Positions 49,638 through 59,070 are shown, counted from the first letter of the stretch. The stretch: DNA of 64,000 nucleotides from an uncultured Eubacteriales bacterium (GCA_902774265.1 CACYHR010000004.1:62001-126000); one strand, 5' to 3'. Numbers and translations are program-made. Notes: a model not told the origin generated them from the letters alone.

Positions 49638-51479
49638 CTATCTTAAAACCCTTGTCATTTGTCCGGGAGCTGCTTCAGCCTTTACGAGTCTTATGTCTGT
49701 AAGAACACCATCGCTGTATTCTGCTTCTGTCCTGTAGGCTTTACCGCCTATCTCGTTATTCAGGATCTTATGTATATCTACTTTTCCGGACTCGTTATAA
49801 GGGATGTTATCCGTTATTACGCACCAGCTCGGAAGATTGTTATCTTTGATCCTGTCATCATATATGAAAACATTCTTCAGCGCCTGAATCAGCTTTGCTT
49901 TGCGATTTTTTGTCTCTCCTGCCATCTGTACATAAAGAGCAGGCACTGTATCATGTTCTCTCTTATCAAGCACTGGCGCGATTCCGCAGCTTTCGATACC
50001 CGGCTGCTCCGCAACAGCGGTTTCAACAAGTCCGGCATCGAACCTCTTGCCTGCCTGATTGACGAAATACTTGTTCGTCCTCCCTGCATAAGAGAGACTG
50101 CCGTCATCATTGACGAACACAAGGTCGTTTGTATCAATGTACAGATCGCCGTCTATTTCGACCAGATCAAAGTATTTCCTGCCATCTAAACACCCGCTGC
50201 TGATTCCCGCTGAAGACACCAAAAGACCTCCCGTACGAGGTCCGTCCTCCGGATCATAATATTCGTTCGTATTCTCATCACGTATCTTAAGCTTAATACC
50301 GGGCAGAGGGTAGCCTATCATGCTCTTATCCGCATCAGGAGGTGAAAGCAGGCAGGCACCGCCGAGCTCTGTCATCCCGTATCCTACCGAAACCTTTGTA
50401 TCCGTTCCGGATTCCTTCAGCAATTTATCAAATCTCTTTTTTGTGTCAATGGATACATAGCCTGCTCCTATGAATACGAATCTTATTTTTGAAAGATCGA
50501 ACCTGAAAGGCAGCTTGCTCAAACGCTCAATATTAGAAGGCGTCACAAAGATAATATTTCCTCCGAATTGTACAACAGCTCTCAGACCATCACGACGAAA
50601 GTCTTTCAAAGGGACTGTCACCAGTTTCCCGCCGAATGCAAGCGGGAGGCACATCATATCAAAGAATGCATATCCCATTGAGATCTTCATAAACAGTACA
50701 CATACCGCTGTACCCTTCATTGATTCGAATCTCTCATCTCGAAGCAGCCTTCGTGAACTTTCATTAAGAGCCCTGTCAGACATAGGAACGGGCTTGTGAA
50801 CAGCAGTTGTGGTTCCCGATGTATGTACAATAAAAGCATCGTCCGACGATGCGCCGCTGCCATAGCTTATCGGAAAACCGCAGTACTCCTCAAGCAGATC
50901 CTCCATGAACAGCACGCCCCTGAACCTTCTGAGTTTACGGTAATTCTCCTCCGCTTCCCATTTCTCGTAACAATCCAGAAAATCATCCCATTGCGGAACA
51001 TGCATAAGTATGACATTGCGTATTCCGAGGGATATCCTTTCACACATTATCCGGTGCAGCAATTCGGGGCTGGTTCCGAAATCCGTTAGTATAAGATCTG
51101 TAATATGCTCTTCCTGAACGATATTCTTCCAGGCTTCCGTATCTTCAAGATCCATATCATATACCATAGACAGTGAGGCCCCCGTGATATTCAGGCCAAA
51201 GTATGCCGATATAGTCTCAACGCACGGCACACCTGTCATTGCAGCTCTTGAATGGTTTTTTCCCGTAATTCCCAGGGCAGAGAATACCTCGGCAAAACGA
51301 TCCCATTTGCGGAACATCTGACGGTAGGTATATTCTCTCTTACTGTCAACAAGAGCAACTCTGTTCAGGCTTTCTTCGCTGAATGAGTTGAGTTCCTTTA
51401 TGAATTTCCAGTTCTTCTGTTCTATTATAGCTCCGCTGCTCATTCTATCAGAGATCGTATCTAAATTGTTCAGAATCAT
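49638..51479 (-). CDS. Stand-alone adenylate-forming enzyme, paralogue 2
   Basis: This 613-residue member of the same subclade has the P-loop VHTSGTTTAVHKPVPMS, A5 SVGYGMTELGGACLL, A7 TNDLVFVNDDGSLSYAGR, hinge TNKYF, and the A10 Lys in YNESGKVDIHKI. GAGGTG lies 5 bases before the ATG. The conserved N-terminal block WKFIKELNSFSEESLNRVAL begins about residue 24. It follows the transporter pseudogene by 20 bases and lies in the same run as the MATE-ATPase gene. The acidic Cys-module gene starts 108 bases after its stop. Confidence 0.88.
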   Translation of the reverse strand: MILNNLDTISDRMSSGAIIEQKNWKFIKELNSFSEESLNRVALVDSKREYTYRQMFRKWDRFAEVFSALGITGKNHSRAAMTGVPCVETISAYFGLNITGASLSMVYDMDLEDTEAWKNIVQEEHITDLILTDFGTSPELLHRIMCERISLGIRNVILMHVPQWDDFLDCYEKWEAEENYRKLRRFRGVLFMEDLLEEYCGFPISYGSGASSDDAFIVHTSGTTTAVHKPVPMSDRALNESSRRLLRDERFESMKGTAVCVLFMKISMGYAFFDMMCLPLAFGGKLVTVPLKDFRRDGLRAVVQFGGNIIFVTPSNIERLSKLPFRFDLSKIRFVFIGAGYVSIDTKKRFDKLLKESGTDTKVSVGYGMTELGGACLLSPPDADKSMIGYPLPGIKLKIRDENTNEYYDPEDGPRTGGLLVSSAGISSGCLDGRKYFDLVEIDGDLYIDTNDLVFVNDDGSLSYAGRTNKYFVNQAGKRFDAGLVETAVAEQPGIESCGIAPVLDKREHDTVPALYVQMAGETKNRKAKLIQALKNVFIYDDRIKDNNLPSWCVITDNIPYNESGKVDIHKILNNEIGGKAYRTEAEYSDGVLTDIRLVKAEAAPGQMTRVLR

Positions 51480-51499
51480 CTTGCACCTCTGTCTGTCAT

Positions 51500-51881
51500 T
51501 TACTTCGCTTCTTTTTTAGCTAACGCTTCGGGATGTTTCTTTTCGAGATCGAAGAACACAACGAAAATTATCAATACCAATGTGAAACACGCACAAGGAA
51601 CCCAGGAATACATAGTCTTGATAACAGGGACGACGGATTCAGGCTGACTATCGAGAGCAGCATTGAAGCCGGCTAATGAAAGGCCGAAACCCAGCAAAAT
51701 GGTCGCAGCACCCTGACCAAGCTTTACTGCCGCAGAAACACAGGCATAACCCGCTCCTGCGATCAGTTTTCCGGTAGTATACTTTGTATACCTTACCTAC
51801 TCCGCCTATACCGAATGCCGCATATTCTCCGAAACCTATCTTGTCTTTCACTTCAATTTCTTTGTCTTTTGACTGTCTCAT
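51500..51881 (-). pseudogene. Deleted remnant of an MFS (GPH/MelB-type) sugar transporter
   Basis: The first about 30 codons (MRQSKDKEIEVKDKIGFGEYA, then AFGIGGVGKVYK) are a normal GPH-transporter start with a ribosome binding site. They run directly, with a frame change near 51780, into the last about 95 codons (TTGKLIAGAGYACVSAAVKL, then the final two helices and FFDLEKKHPEALAKK). The middle about 340 codons, holding roughly nine helices, are missing. The junction lies at GTATACAAAGTATAC, a short direct repeat. The product cannot work as a transporter. The intact ancestor probably belonged to the same operon. Confidence 0.8.
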
Positions 51882-51903
51882 TACGAATTCTTCCCTTTGC
51901 TTT

Positions 51904-53670
51904 TTAAAGAGTTATTATCAGATTATTCATCTCCATTGCGGCCATGTAATGGACATTCTTTGCCAGTCCTGTTACGACACGGATCCCGAGACCAGATACC
52001 GGATCATCTCCCGAATTCTTTTCGAGCCATCTGATCGGATCGAACGGTTTACCATCGTCCCTCATCCTTATAACACCGGAATCCCCGTGTAATATAAGCC
52101 TGAGATTCACATTCTTCTCTTCTCCTTCAGCGTATCCGTGTTCTATGGTATTCCCGGCCATTTCTTCTATAAACAACGCCATATGCACTGCCTGTTTCTT
52201 ATCTATGCCTCTGTTTATGCAGAAATTCCGCACTTCCTCTGATGAATTGATCACATCATTCATATCGTGCATGGATGCCTCATACAGTTCGTCGGGACTT
52301 GCCCCGAAATCATCACTGAGTATAAGAAAATCCGCTGCTTTCTTCGGAAAAGTCCCATTATATATTACAGGTATAATGCAGCACAGAATAAGCACCAGCA
52401 CTCCGGAAAGTACAATCGCCGCCTCTACTCCGCGCAGGCCGAACAATTTGCCCAGCACAGTCACACAGATAACAGGAAAACCGGCCTCTCTCATTATATT
52501 GATCAGATAGTTCAATTTGAACTGACGTGTGCCCTGATATATACCGGTGACAGGAAAACTGACCACCATGACAATGAACTGTACAGCCATCAGTCTGATG
52601 AAACGTGCAGCCTGAACCAGCGCATCCGCAGAGTTTGTCTTTATAAACAATGCAGCCACAACTTTAGGGAACAGTAACATAAGCAGCGTGACTACACAGA
52701 AAATGCTCAGGGTGCTTTTTATCGATATCGAAGTCACGGTTTCGAGTCCGTGCCTGTCCTCCTCACCGTAAAGCAGACTGCTTATTACGGAGGTGCTTAC
52801 GAATATTCCCAGAGCTACCGCAAAAACTATCGAGAAAGAACTGAAGCATACTGAGATCGCGGCAACAGCGCTTTTCCCGGCAATGGCCAGCAGAACAGCA
52901 TTGTAGCACGCTGTTCGTAACGCCTGTCCTCCCATAGTGAGAGAACTCGGGGCTCCGCAGAGTACAATATCCTTTATATGCGAAGCATTAAAGTATTTCG
53001 GCGAGAATCGAAGCACACGGTTCTTTCTGAAAAAATGAGTCATCATGACCAGGAATCCTGCTACGCAGCTAAGTACTGTAGCGATGGCCATGCCAAACAT
53101 TCCGCCGTGGAATATAATAACATTTGCGAGGTCGAAGATTATATCCATGACAAGCGTAGTTCCCATGCACATCATGCTGCGCCGCTTGTCATTATCTACG
53201 ACCATAATACCTGCAAGCAGGATGTTGATACGCTGCGGCAGCAGACTGAAGCTGAAGCCTCTCAGATAATCGCTTATCATTCTTACTATCTCATCGCTTC
53301 CGGTGTTTCTTCCCAGCACGGACGCGATGACAGGTGCGCAAAAGAACACGATCGCATTCAGAGCAATTGTCAGCACAATCGAAATGAGCATAGATGTGCT
53401 GTACACCTGATTGACCTTGTCGTGCTGAGCTTTTCCGAGATATCTTGTCAGCAGTGTTCCGAGACCGCCCCCGAACAGAGTCACGACGAGATTGATGACC
53501 AATACTACCGGCTGCAGCAGTCCTGCCGCAGCAACCGCATCCTCACCCAGAAAGCGTCCGGTTACCATCGCATCTACCATTACACAGGCAATGCCCGATA
53601 CGATACCGATCACATTAACGATCAGTATGCTGCTGTACATTTTTTTCAGCAAATTATTATCTGTACCCAT
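51904..53670 (-). CDS. MATE efflux transporter fused to an RsbW-like GHKL ATPase domain
   Basis: This protein has 588 residues. The first about 440 are a twelve-helix MATE transporter (VMVDAMVTGRFLGEDAVAAAGLLQP, cut here for length, is its first pore helix). The last about 140 are a soluble GHKL ATPase of the anti-sigma/serine-kinase type: N-box FIEEMAGNTIEHGY, G1 MRDDGKPFDP, G2 SGLGIRVVTG. The kinase motifs look complete. MATE proteins are gradient-driven and need no ATP, so the domain is presumably regulatory, phosphorylating or binding a partner. It is flanked by a Cys-module protein gene (18 bases) and the transporter remnant (22 bases). Confidence 0.88.
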   Translation of the reverse strand: MGTDNNLLKKMYSSILIVNVIGIVSGIACVMVDAMVTGRFLGEDAVAAAGLLQPVVLVINLVVTLFGGGLGTLLTRYLGKAQHDKVNQVYSTSMLISIVLTIALNAIVFFCAPVIASVLGRNTGSDEIVRMISDYLRGFSFSLLPQRINILLAGIMVVDNDKRRSMMCMGTTLVMDIIFDLANVIIFHGGMFGMAIATVLSCVAGFLVMMTHFFRKNRVLRFSPKYFNASHIKDIVLCGAPSSLTMGGQALRTACYNAVLLAIAGKSAVAAISVCFSSFSIVFAVALGIFVSTSVISSLLYGEEDRHGLETVTSISIKSTLSIFCVVTLLMLLFPKVVAALFIKTNSADALVQAARFIRLMAVQFIVMVVSFPVTGIYQGTRQFKLNYLINIMREAGFPVICVTVLGKLFGLRGVEAAIVLSGVLVLILCCIIPVIYNGTFPKKAADFLILSDDFGASPDELYEASMHDMNDVINSSEEVRNFCINRGIDKKQAVHMALFIEEMAGNTIEHGYAEGEEKNVNLRLILHGDSGVIRMRDDGKPFDPIRWLEKNSGDDPVSGLGIRVVTGLAKNVHYMAAMEMNNLIITL

Positions 53671-53688
53671 TTCTTTTCTCTTCTACCG

Positions 53689-54042
53689 TTAATCCTCATA
53701 ATCATAATCCACATCAGAAGAATCGAACATGCATTTCAGAATATCACGCATAGGTCCTCCGCTCAGCATTCCGCCATGAGAATTATCTTCATTTTCATCT
53801 TCATTATCTTCTTCATCGGATTCTCTGAAGCAAGGCATTTCACCGCAGGCAAAGCCTTCTTCTTCCTCATCATCGTCATCTGCTTCATCTCTGAAGCAAG
53901 GTGCCTGACCGCATGCAAAACCATCTTCCTCATCCCCGGATTTCTTTGATCTGCGTTCCTCAGAGTCTTCTGCGCATCCGTTCAGCTCCTTGCTGATGAG
54001 GTCAAAAACATATGCAATATCCTCAAGAAAACCTTTATACAT
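53689..54042 (-). CDS. Small acidic protein with two Cys-x4-Cys modules
   Basis: This protein has 117 residues. A helical N-terminus (MYKGFLEDIAYVFDLISKEL) is followed by two modules, GFACGQAPCFR (41-51) and GFACGEMPCFR (63-73), each followed by an Asp/Glu tract. A C-terminal segment with GGMLSGGPMRDILKCMF comes last. It shares layout and module with the 206-residue protein at 48909-49529, but lacks the basic tail. AAGGAGG precedes the ATG at 10 bases. It starts 14 bases after the hydrolase/adenylating fusion gene, which places it firmly in that operon. Function is unknown; see the findings. Confidence 0.8.
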   Translation of the reverse strand: MYKGFLEDIAYVFDLISKELNGCAEDSEERRSKKSGDEEDGFACGQAPCFRDEADDDDEEEEGFACGEMPCFRESDEEDNEDENEDNSHGGMLSGGPMRDILKCMFDSSDVDYDYED

Positions 54043-54056
54043 ATCAGTAAACCTCC

Positions 54057-56909
54057 TTACTCATCATAGTGTTTCTTCATATCTTTCGTCATGGCTTTTT
54101 TATCTGATTCTGCGAAATCATATTTCTCAAGACGGATATCCTTCAACACACCGTTTTCTCTTACCGGTACTATGCCGTAATGGATTCCGGATATCTTTTC
54201 CGTAGTGATCTTATAAACATCCACCTTTCCGCCGTCATTGTACGGTATATCTTTCGTGATGGTAAGATCAAACGGCAGATATGATTCAGATGCAAGATCC
54301 TGACCGATGAACACCTCTTTAAGAGCCTTTCTGGCTGCAGCTGCAGGATTTCCCGATCCTCTCCTGATCTTAAGATAAAGAGACGGGACTGTATCACGAA
54401 TGATCCTTGAGAATCTCGGTGCTATGCCGCAGTCTTCTATTTCCGGCTGAGCTGACAGCGCTCTTTCGACCGGACCGGCATCAAAGCGCACACCTTCATT
54501 GTTAATGAAGTATTTGTTCATTCTCCCTATGAAGTAATATGCTCCATCCTCTCTGACCTCGACCATATCATATGTGTTCAGATACTTTTCTCCGTCGATA
54601 TCCACCAGCTCAAACAGGACCTTGTCATCCAGCCGTCCGCTGCTGATTGAAGGTGAGCAGATATGCATCACTCCCCTGCATGGTCCGTCGGCAGGATCTT
54701 TGAATTCATTCCGGTCTTCATCAAACAGTTTTATCTTTACGCCCGGAAGAGGATAACCTATGGCATCATCCTTCCTGTCCGCATCAGACACTATCACAGC
54801 AGCCCCGGCCTCAGAATTGCCATAGCCTATTGTAACACCGGTCTTCGCTCCGCATTTCTTAAGATATTTATCGAATCTGCGCCTGGTATCAGCTGATATA
54901 TATCCTCCGCCCGCAAATATCAGTTCTATAAATGACAGGTCAGGATGCACAGGAATCTCCATTAACATTTTCATAAAATGAGGCAATGTGAACAGTATGT
55001 TAGGACGGCAGTCCATGATTGCCTTAAATATTTTCACGCTGCCTTTCCCAGCATTCAATTCGATGTTTGGATAAACTATCACCTTTCCTCCGAATGCCAG
55101 CGGCAGATTGAGCATATCAAACATCGCATATGCTATTGAAAGCTCCATAAAGAGGCAGCTGGACACGCTGTTTCTGAGTTCTTCATAGCGGGGATCAGCA
55201 AGCATCCTTCTCGCTGACTCATTGAGCCCTCTGTCGGAAACAGGTACGGATTTGCGCTTACCCGTAGTTGTTCCCGAAGTATGTATTATAAATGCATCAT
55301 CTCTGCACTCTTCCGAATAGCATATCGGCGTCGCTTCATACTTTTTCAGCAGATCATCAAAGAACAGCACATCCGAAATCTTTTTCATTTCCTTATATTT
55401 ACGGATGCTCTCTCTTTCCTCCCATTCTTCCTTTGTCTTATCGAACAGAGGAATGTGGATCACTATAATGTTTCTGATCCCGAGATCGTCCTTTTCTGCT
55501 CTGATCTTTTTGAGCTGCCTGATTGAAAGCCCGCAGTCCGGCAGAATAAGATCCGTGATATTCTCCCGCTTCGCCATATCCCTGAGTTTTGACATATCAT
55601 TGGACTGCTCGCGTATAAGCGAGACCGAAGCGCCGGTCATGTTCAGCGCATACATAGCAGAGATTATCTCCGACGAAGGCATTCCTCTCATCATTACTCT
55701 GGAATGATCCTTTCCGGTCAGGCCAAGAGCAGAGAAGACCTCGGCATATCTCTCCCACTTACGGAACATCTGACGATAAGTGTATTCCCTCCTTCCGTCA
55801 TCCAGCGCAACTGAATCAAGCCTGTCCCTGCTGTAGGAGTTCAGCTCTCGGATGAACTTCCAGCTCTTCTGCTCGATGATCTCTCCGTTTTCTATGCGTT
55901 TATTGATTTCATTCAGTGCTTCCTTCTCTGCTTCAAATCTCTTCAGATCTTCCTGATACTGCTCTGCCTGCTCTTCGAACCAGTCGACCATCCTGTCTAT
56001 GGCATCTATGCTTTCAGACCTGTAGGGCTCGGTTGCAACGAAGGCATGGTTCAGATCGTCGCTGCCAAAGTACATTAAGTGTGACTTGCGCCCTGCCTTC
56101 TTAAGAGCATCGTGATACATCAGGGTGTAATTGTTAAGAAAGTCTCCTCTGCTTGTCGTGAGGAATACAGGCGGAAGATTCTTTATTATCTCCTCATGTT
56201 CAGGATCAAGATACTGGCGGAAGTTTTCATCTGCTTCCTTATCCCCGTACAACTGATCTGCCAGCAGCCATCCGATCGGATCATCAAGTTCTGTATAGAA
56301 CATACCGCAGTGAAGTCCGAGTGCATGAAAATACATTTTCGTCGGTTCATATCCTATGGCTTCCTGCAGCTTTTCTGAATTCTTCATAGCTGCTACATAT
56401 GTTGCGAGATATGCACCGGCGCTCTCCGCCGTCAGGAACATTCTCGAAAAATCAACATTAAAGTCAACGAGTCTGCGTCCTATACAGTCCATGCCCGCAC
56501 ATACATCATCGAGCTGCTCACAGGCATTTGCCCTCGGTGCCAGACGGTATTCGATTGAAAATACCAAATACCCCCTGGATGCAAGCGATCTCGCATATAC
56601 TCTTGACATTTTACGGTCGCCGATAACAAGTCCGCCGCCGTGTATGACGACTATTACCGGTAGTTCTGTGTCCTCATCCACTACAGGTTTGAATATATCC
56701 ATAGCAAGAGGAACCTCATCCCTGTTCATGTAAGCGTTATTGAGGATGTCCTCGACTTCATACTTTGCCTTAGGACTGATCTTTTCAGGTTCCGGAATCT
56801 CTCTTTCTCTTCTTTTTTTTAGCCTTTCTCCCTGCATACGCTCAAGAAACGTACGGACAATTTCTTTGCACAGGATGCCATTCTCAGCGTAACTGTTTTT
56901 ATTGCTCAT
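54057..56909 (-). CDS. Alpha/beta hydrolase fused to adenylate-forming enzyme, paralogue 3
   Basis: This protein has 950 residues. Residues about 50-330 are a hormone-sensitive-lipase/acetyl-esterase-type hydrolase: oxyanion loop HGGG (90-93), nucleophile in TAESAGAYLA (Ser163), acid in TSRGDFLNN, His in DDLNHAFV. Residues about 340-950 are an adenylating enzyme like its neighbours (P-loop IHTSGTTTGKRKSVPVS, A5 TIGYGNSEAGAAVIV, hinge MNKYF, A10 Lys in YNDGGKVDVYKI). The fusion implies that making an acyl-adenylate or thioester and hydrolysing or transferring an ester are steps of one pathway. The hydrolase may edit or release product. It is 23 bases after paralogue 4. Confidence 0.9.
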   Translation of the reverse strand: MSNKNSYAENGILCKEIVRTFLERMQGERLKKRREREIPEPEKISPKAKYEVEDILNNAYMNRDEVPLAMDIFKPVVDEDTELPVIVVIHGGGLVIGDRKMSRVYARSLASRGYLVFSIEYRLAPRANACEQLDDVCAGMDCIGRRLVDFNVDFSRMFLTAESAGAYLATYVAAMKNSEKLQEAIGYEPTKMYFHALGLHCGMFYTELDDPIGWLLADQLYGDKEADENFRQYLDPEHEEIIKNLPPVFLTTSRGDFLNNYTLMYHDALKKAGRKSHLMYFGSDDLNHAFVATEPYRSESIDAIDRMVDWFEEQAEQYQEDLKRFEAEKEALNEINKRIENGEIIEQKSWKFIRELNSYSRDRLDSVALDDGRREYTYRQMFRKWERYAEVFSALGLTGKDHSRVMMRGMPSSEIISAMYALNMTGASVSLIREQSNDMSKLRDMAKRENITDLILPDCGLSIRQLKKIRAEKDDLGIRNIIVIHIPLFDKTKEEWEERESIRKYKEMKKISDVLFFDDLLKKYEATPICYSEECRDDAFIIHTSGTTTGKRKSVPVSDRGLNESARRMLADPRYEELRNSVSSCLFMELSIAYAMFDMLNLPLAFGGKVIVYPNIELNAGKGSVKIFKAIMDCRPNILFTLPHFMKMLMEIPVHPDLSFIELIFAGGGYISADTRRRFDKYLKKCGAKTGVTIGYGNSEAGAAVIVSDADRKDDAIGYPLPGVKIKLFDEDRNEFKDPADGPCRGVMHICSPSISSGRLDDKVLFELVDIDGEKYLNTYDMVEVREDGAYYFIGRMNKYFINNEGVRFDAGPVERALSAQPEIEDCGIAPRFSRIIRDTVPSLYLKIRRGSGNPAAAARKALKEVFIGQDLASESYLPFDLTITKDIPYNDGGKVDVYKITTEKISGIHYGIVPVRENGVLKDIRLEKYDFAESDKKAMTKDMKKHYDE

Positions 56910-56932
56910 TTTTTAGTCCTTTCTCCTGTTAT

Positions 56933-58804
56933 CTAACCGAAGAACTGATCGCAGCCCATTCCGCTGTATCCGTCTTCGCAGGCTTTGATATAAAAATCAA
57001 TGTCCGCAAGCCGTCCCTCACTGCAGACAGCTTCAACAGTATACACCGTCCCTTTCACATAACCTTTTGTTATAAGGTTTATATCGACCTTTCCGGTCGC
57101 GTTATACGGCAGATTATCCGTTATAACGCATTCCTTAGGAAGCTGATCAGGATCAAACTCATCCCGATCGGCAAAAGCGGAGATCAATGCGTCCTTAACG
57201 ATCGTTCTGACACGGCTTCCATATCCGTTTGCCTGTACATACAGCACAGGTATCGTGTCATATATCTCCTTATCGTATTTTGGTACGATAGCGCACGCCT
57301 CTATGCCATCCTGCTTTGATACCGCAGTTTCTATCACACCGGCATTGAATTCGACTCCCTCGTTGTTCGCAAAGAAGCGATTCATCCTTCCGGCATATGT
57401 TATCGTCCCGTCACCGTTCGTTACAACGAGATCATATGTACAGATATACTGCTTTCCGTCGATCTCTGTTGTTTCAAAGAACACATTATCGCCTATACGC
57501 CCGCCGCTGATAAAATCCGATGAGATATACAGTCCGCCTGTTCTCGGGCCGTCGTCGAGGGTATAGAAATTGCCGTTATCCTCATCGTATATGCGTACTT
57601 CTACGCCCGGGAGCGGTCTTCCTATAGTATCCGCCGCATCCGATCCCGTATCAGGCAGCATGCAGGCTCCTCCGGCCTCGGACAGGCCGTATCCGCTGAC
57701 AGCCTTAACATGACCGCCGTGCTTTCTTATGAAACTGTTGATGCGGCTCAGCATATCCGGAGAAACATACGAACCTCCGAGCGTCACGAGCTCAAGACTC
57801 GAAAAATCAAAAGACTTGCCTGAAGGATAATCCATCCATTCCTCGAACTGCTGCGAGCTCGTAAGCAGCACGTTTATTTTATATTTCTTTATCGCACTGT
57901 GAAAACCCGGATTAAAACCGCCCATAGGTATCATGATATTGGTGAGTCCGAGAGCGAGCGGCACATGCACCATATCTACCATACTGTATGCAGCAGTCAT
58001 TTCCTTAGTCATAGCCGTTACGCCGCCGTCTCTGAATCCCTGAAACATTTCGTGCTTCATCATGCTCAGAGCTGCGCTGTTCAGCGCAAAGTCCGAAAGC
58101 GGAATAGGTTTATGTATGCCCTTTGTAGTGCCCGATGTGTGAGTTATTACAGCCGTTTCATCATTTCTTTTGCGGCTTTCGGCATAGCTTGTCGCCTCGT
58201 ATATATCAAAAAGATCCTCCATGAGCTTTACGTCAGGACAGATGCGTACGATCCAATCGTAAAGCTTAGTCTGCAGCCTCTCGACGGGAGCAGCATAAGG
58301 TCCGTCGACAAACGCCGGCAGCACGATCGCGTTTCTGATCCCCAGATCATCCTTGTTTTCAGACAGCAGGCGAAGCTGTCCCGGCCATGCGTAAGTCTCC
58401 GCAAAGATAAGGTCTGTTATCCCTTCCTTGCGAATGGTATCACACCAGCGCTCCTCGTCGTGAGACTCCTCTACCGGTATCATCGAGACAGAAACGCCCA
58501 GCATATTGAGCGCATAAAAAGCTATTATGCACTCTGCCGAAATGTTTCCGGTCATCCCGACACGTGAGCCGTTATGCTCTGTTATGCCCAGAGAAGCGAA
58601 AACCTCGGCATATCTGTCCCAGTTACGAAAGAGCTGGCGATATGTGTACTTGCGTCTGCCGTCTCTCAGAGCGACCCGCCCAAGGCGTTCCTCGCTGTAT
58701 GAGTTCAGTTCCTTAACGAATTTCCACGCCTTCTGGTCCGCTATAGTCCCTCTGCTTATACGTCCGTTGATTATCTGCAGCTTATCTGCTTCCTTCTTTG
58801 TCAT
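56933..58804 (-). CDS. Stand-alone adenylate-forming enzyme, paralogue 4, with C-terminal GMGCD tag
   Basis: The ATG at 58804 follows CGGAGATGG by a few bases and gives 623 residues. Motifs: P-loop THTSGTTKGIHKPIPLS, A5 VSGYGLSEAGGACML, A7 TYDLVVTNGDGTITYAGR, hinge MNRFF, A10 Lys in YNATGKVDINLI. The extreme C-terminus is EDGYSGMGCDQFFG. Nearly the same peptide appears at the N-terminus of paralogue 5. It is the first gene of the run leading to 49638, with a promoter just upstream. Confidence 0.88.
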   Translation of the reverse strand: MTKKEADKLQIINGRISRGTIADQKAWKFVKELNSYSEERLGRVALRDGRRKYTYRQLFRNWDRYAEVFASLGITEHNGSRVGMTGNISAECIIAFYALNMLGVSVSMIPVEESHDEERWCDTIRKEGITDLIFAETYAWPGQLRLLSENKDDLGIRNAIVLPAFVDGPYAAPVERLQTKLYDWIVRICPDVKLMEDLFDIYEATSYAESRKRNDETAVITHTSGTTKGIHKPIPLSDFALNSAALSMMKHEMFQGFRDGGVTAMTKEMTAAYSMVDMVHVPLALGLTNIMIPMGGFNPGFHSAIKKYKINVLLTSSQQFEEWMDYPSGKSFDFSSLELVTLGGSYVSPDMLSRINSFIRKHGGHVKAVSGYGLSEAGGACMLPDTGSDAADTIGRPLPGVEVRIYDEDNGNFYTLDDGPRTGGLYISSDFISGGRIGDNVFFETTEIDGKQYICTYDLVVTNGDGTITYAGRMNRFFANNEGVEFNAGVIETAVSKQDGIEACAIVPKYDKEIYDTIPVLYVQANGYGSRVRTIVKDALISAFADRDEFDPDQLPKECVITDNLPYNATGKVDINLITKGYVKGTVYTVEAVCSEGRLADIDFYIKACEDGYSGMGCDQFFG

Positions 58805-58841
58805 AAACCATCTCCGATATTGCAACTATATATTCCCTTTA

Positions 58842-58871
58842 ACTATATCACAGATATTCATTATCTGGCAC
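58842..58871 (-). promoter_or_regulatory. Predicted promoter of the adenylating-enzyme operon
   Basis: Minus strand: GTGCCA (58866-58871), 18-base spacer, extended -10 TGA-TATAGT (58842-58847). The transcript would start about 30 bases before the ATG at 58804. Confidence 0.45.
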
Positions 58872-58935
58872 AGTCATTAGCATCTATTATGCAAAAAGAA
58901 TGTTACACTTAAGTAAACACCTTGAGTCGTATATA

Positions 58936-58970
58936 AAGCGAGCTTGTTGGAGCTTTGCTCCTGGTTGAAC
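58936..58970. repeat. 35-bp intergenic repeat, copy 2
   Basis: Exact copy of 40494-40528, here in the divergent region between paralogue 4 and the amidohydrolase gene, in the same orientation relative to the plus strand. Confidence 0.85.
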
Positions 58971-58992
58971 TGATGATAAGAAGAGTGATATC

Positions 58993-59021
58993 TTTTAAAA
59001 ACGTACTCTGAATGGTATAAT
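58993..59021 (+). promoter_or_regulatory. Predicted promoter of the amidohydrolase gene
   Basis: Extended -10 TGG-TATAAT (TATAAT at 59016-59021) with a weak -35 TTTTAA (58993-58998) 17 bases upstream. The leader would be about 43 bases. Confidence 0.5.
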
Positions 59022-59070
59022 TTGCTTAATTCAATTACTCAGAACATTATTTTGATCAGGAGAATCAGCA

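Noticed and set aside
52978..53949. 323-codon plus-strand open frame
   Set aside because: Lies wholly opposite the MATE-ATPase and Cys-module genes, with His/Gln-rich composition typical of an antisense shadow.
48909..54042. Classical RiPP precursor peptides
   Set aside because: The modules are repeated and Cys-bearing, but no radical-SAM, YcaO, lanthionine synthetase or leader peptidase gene lies in the window, and the proteins are large and acidic throughout.
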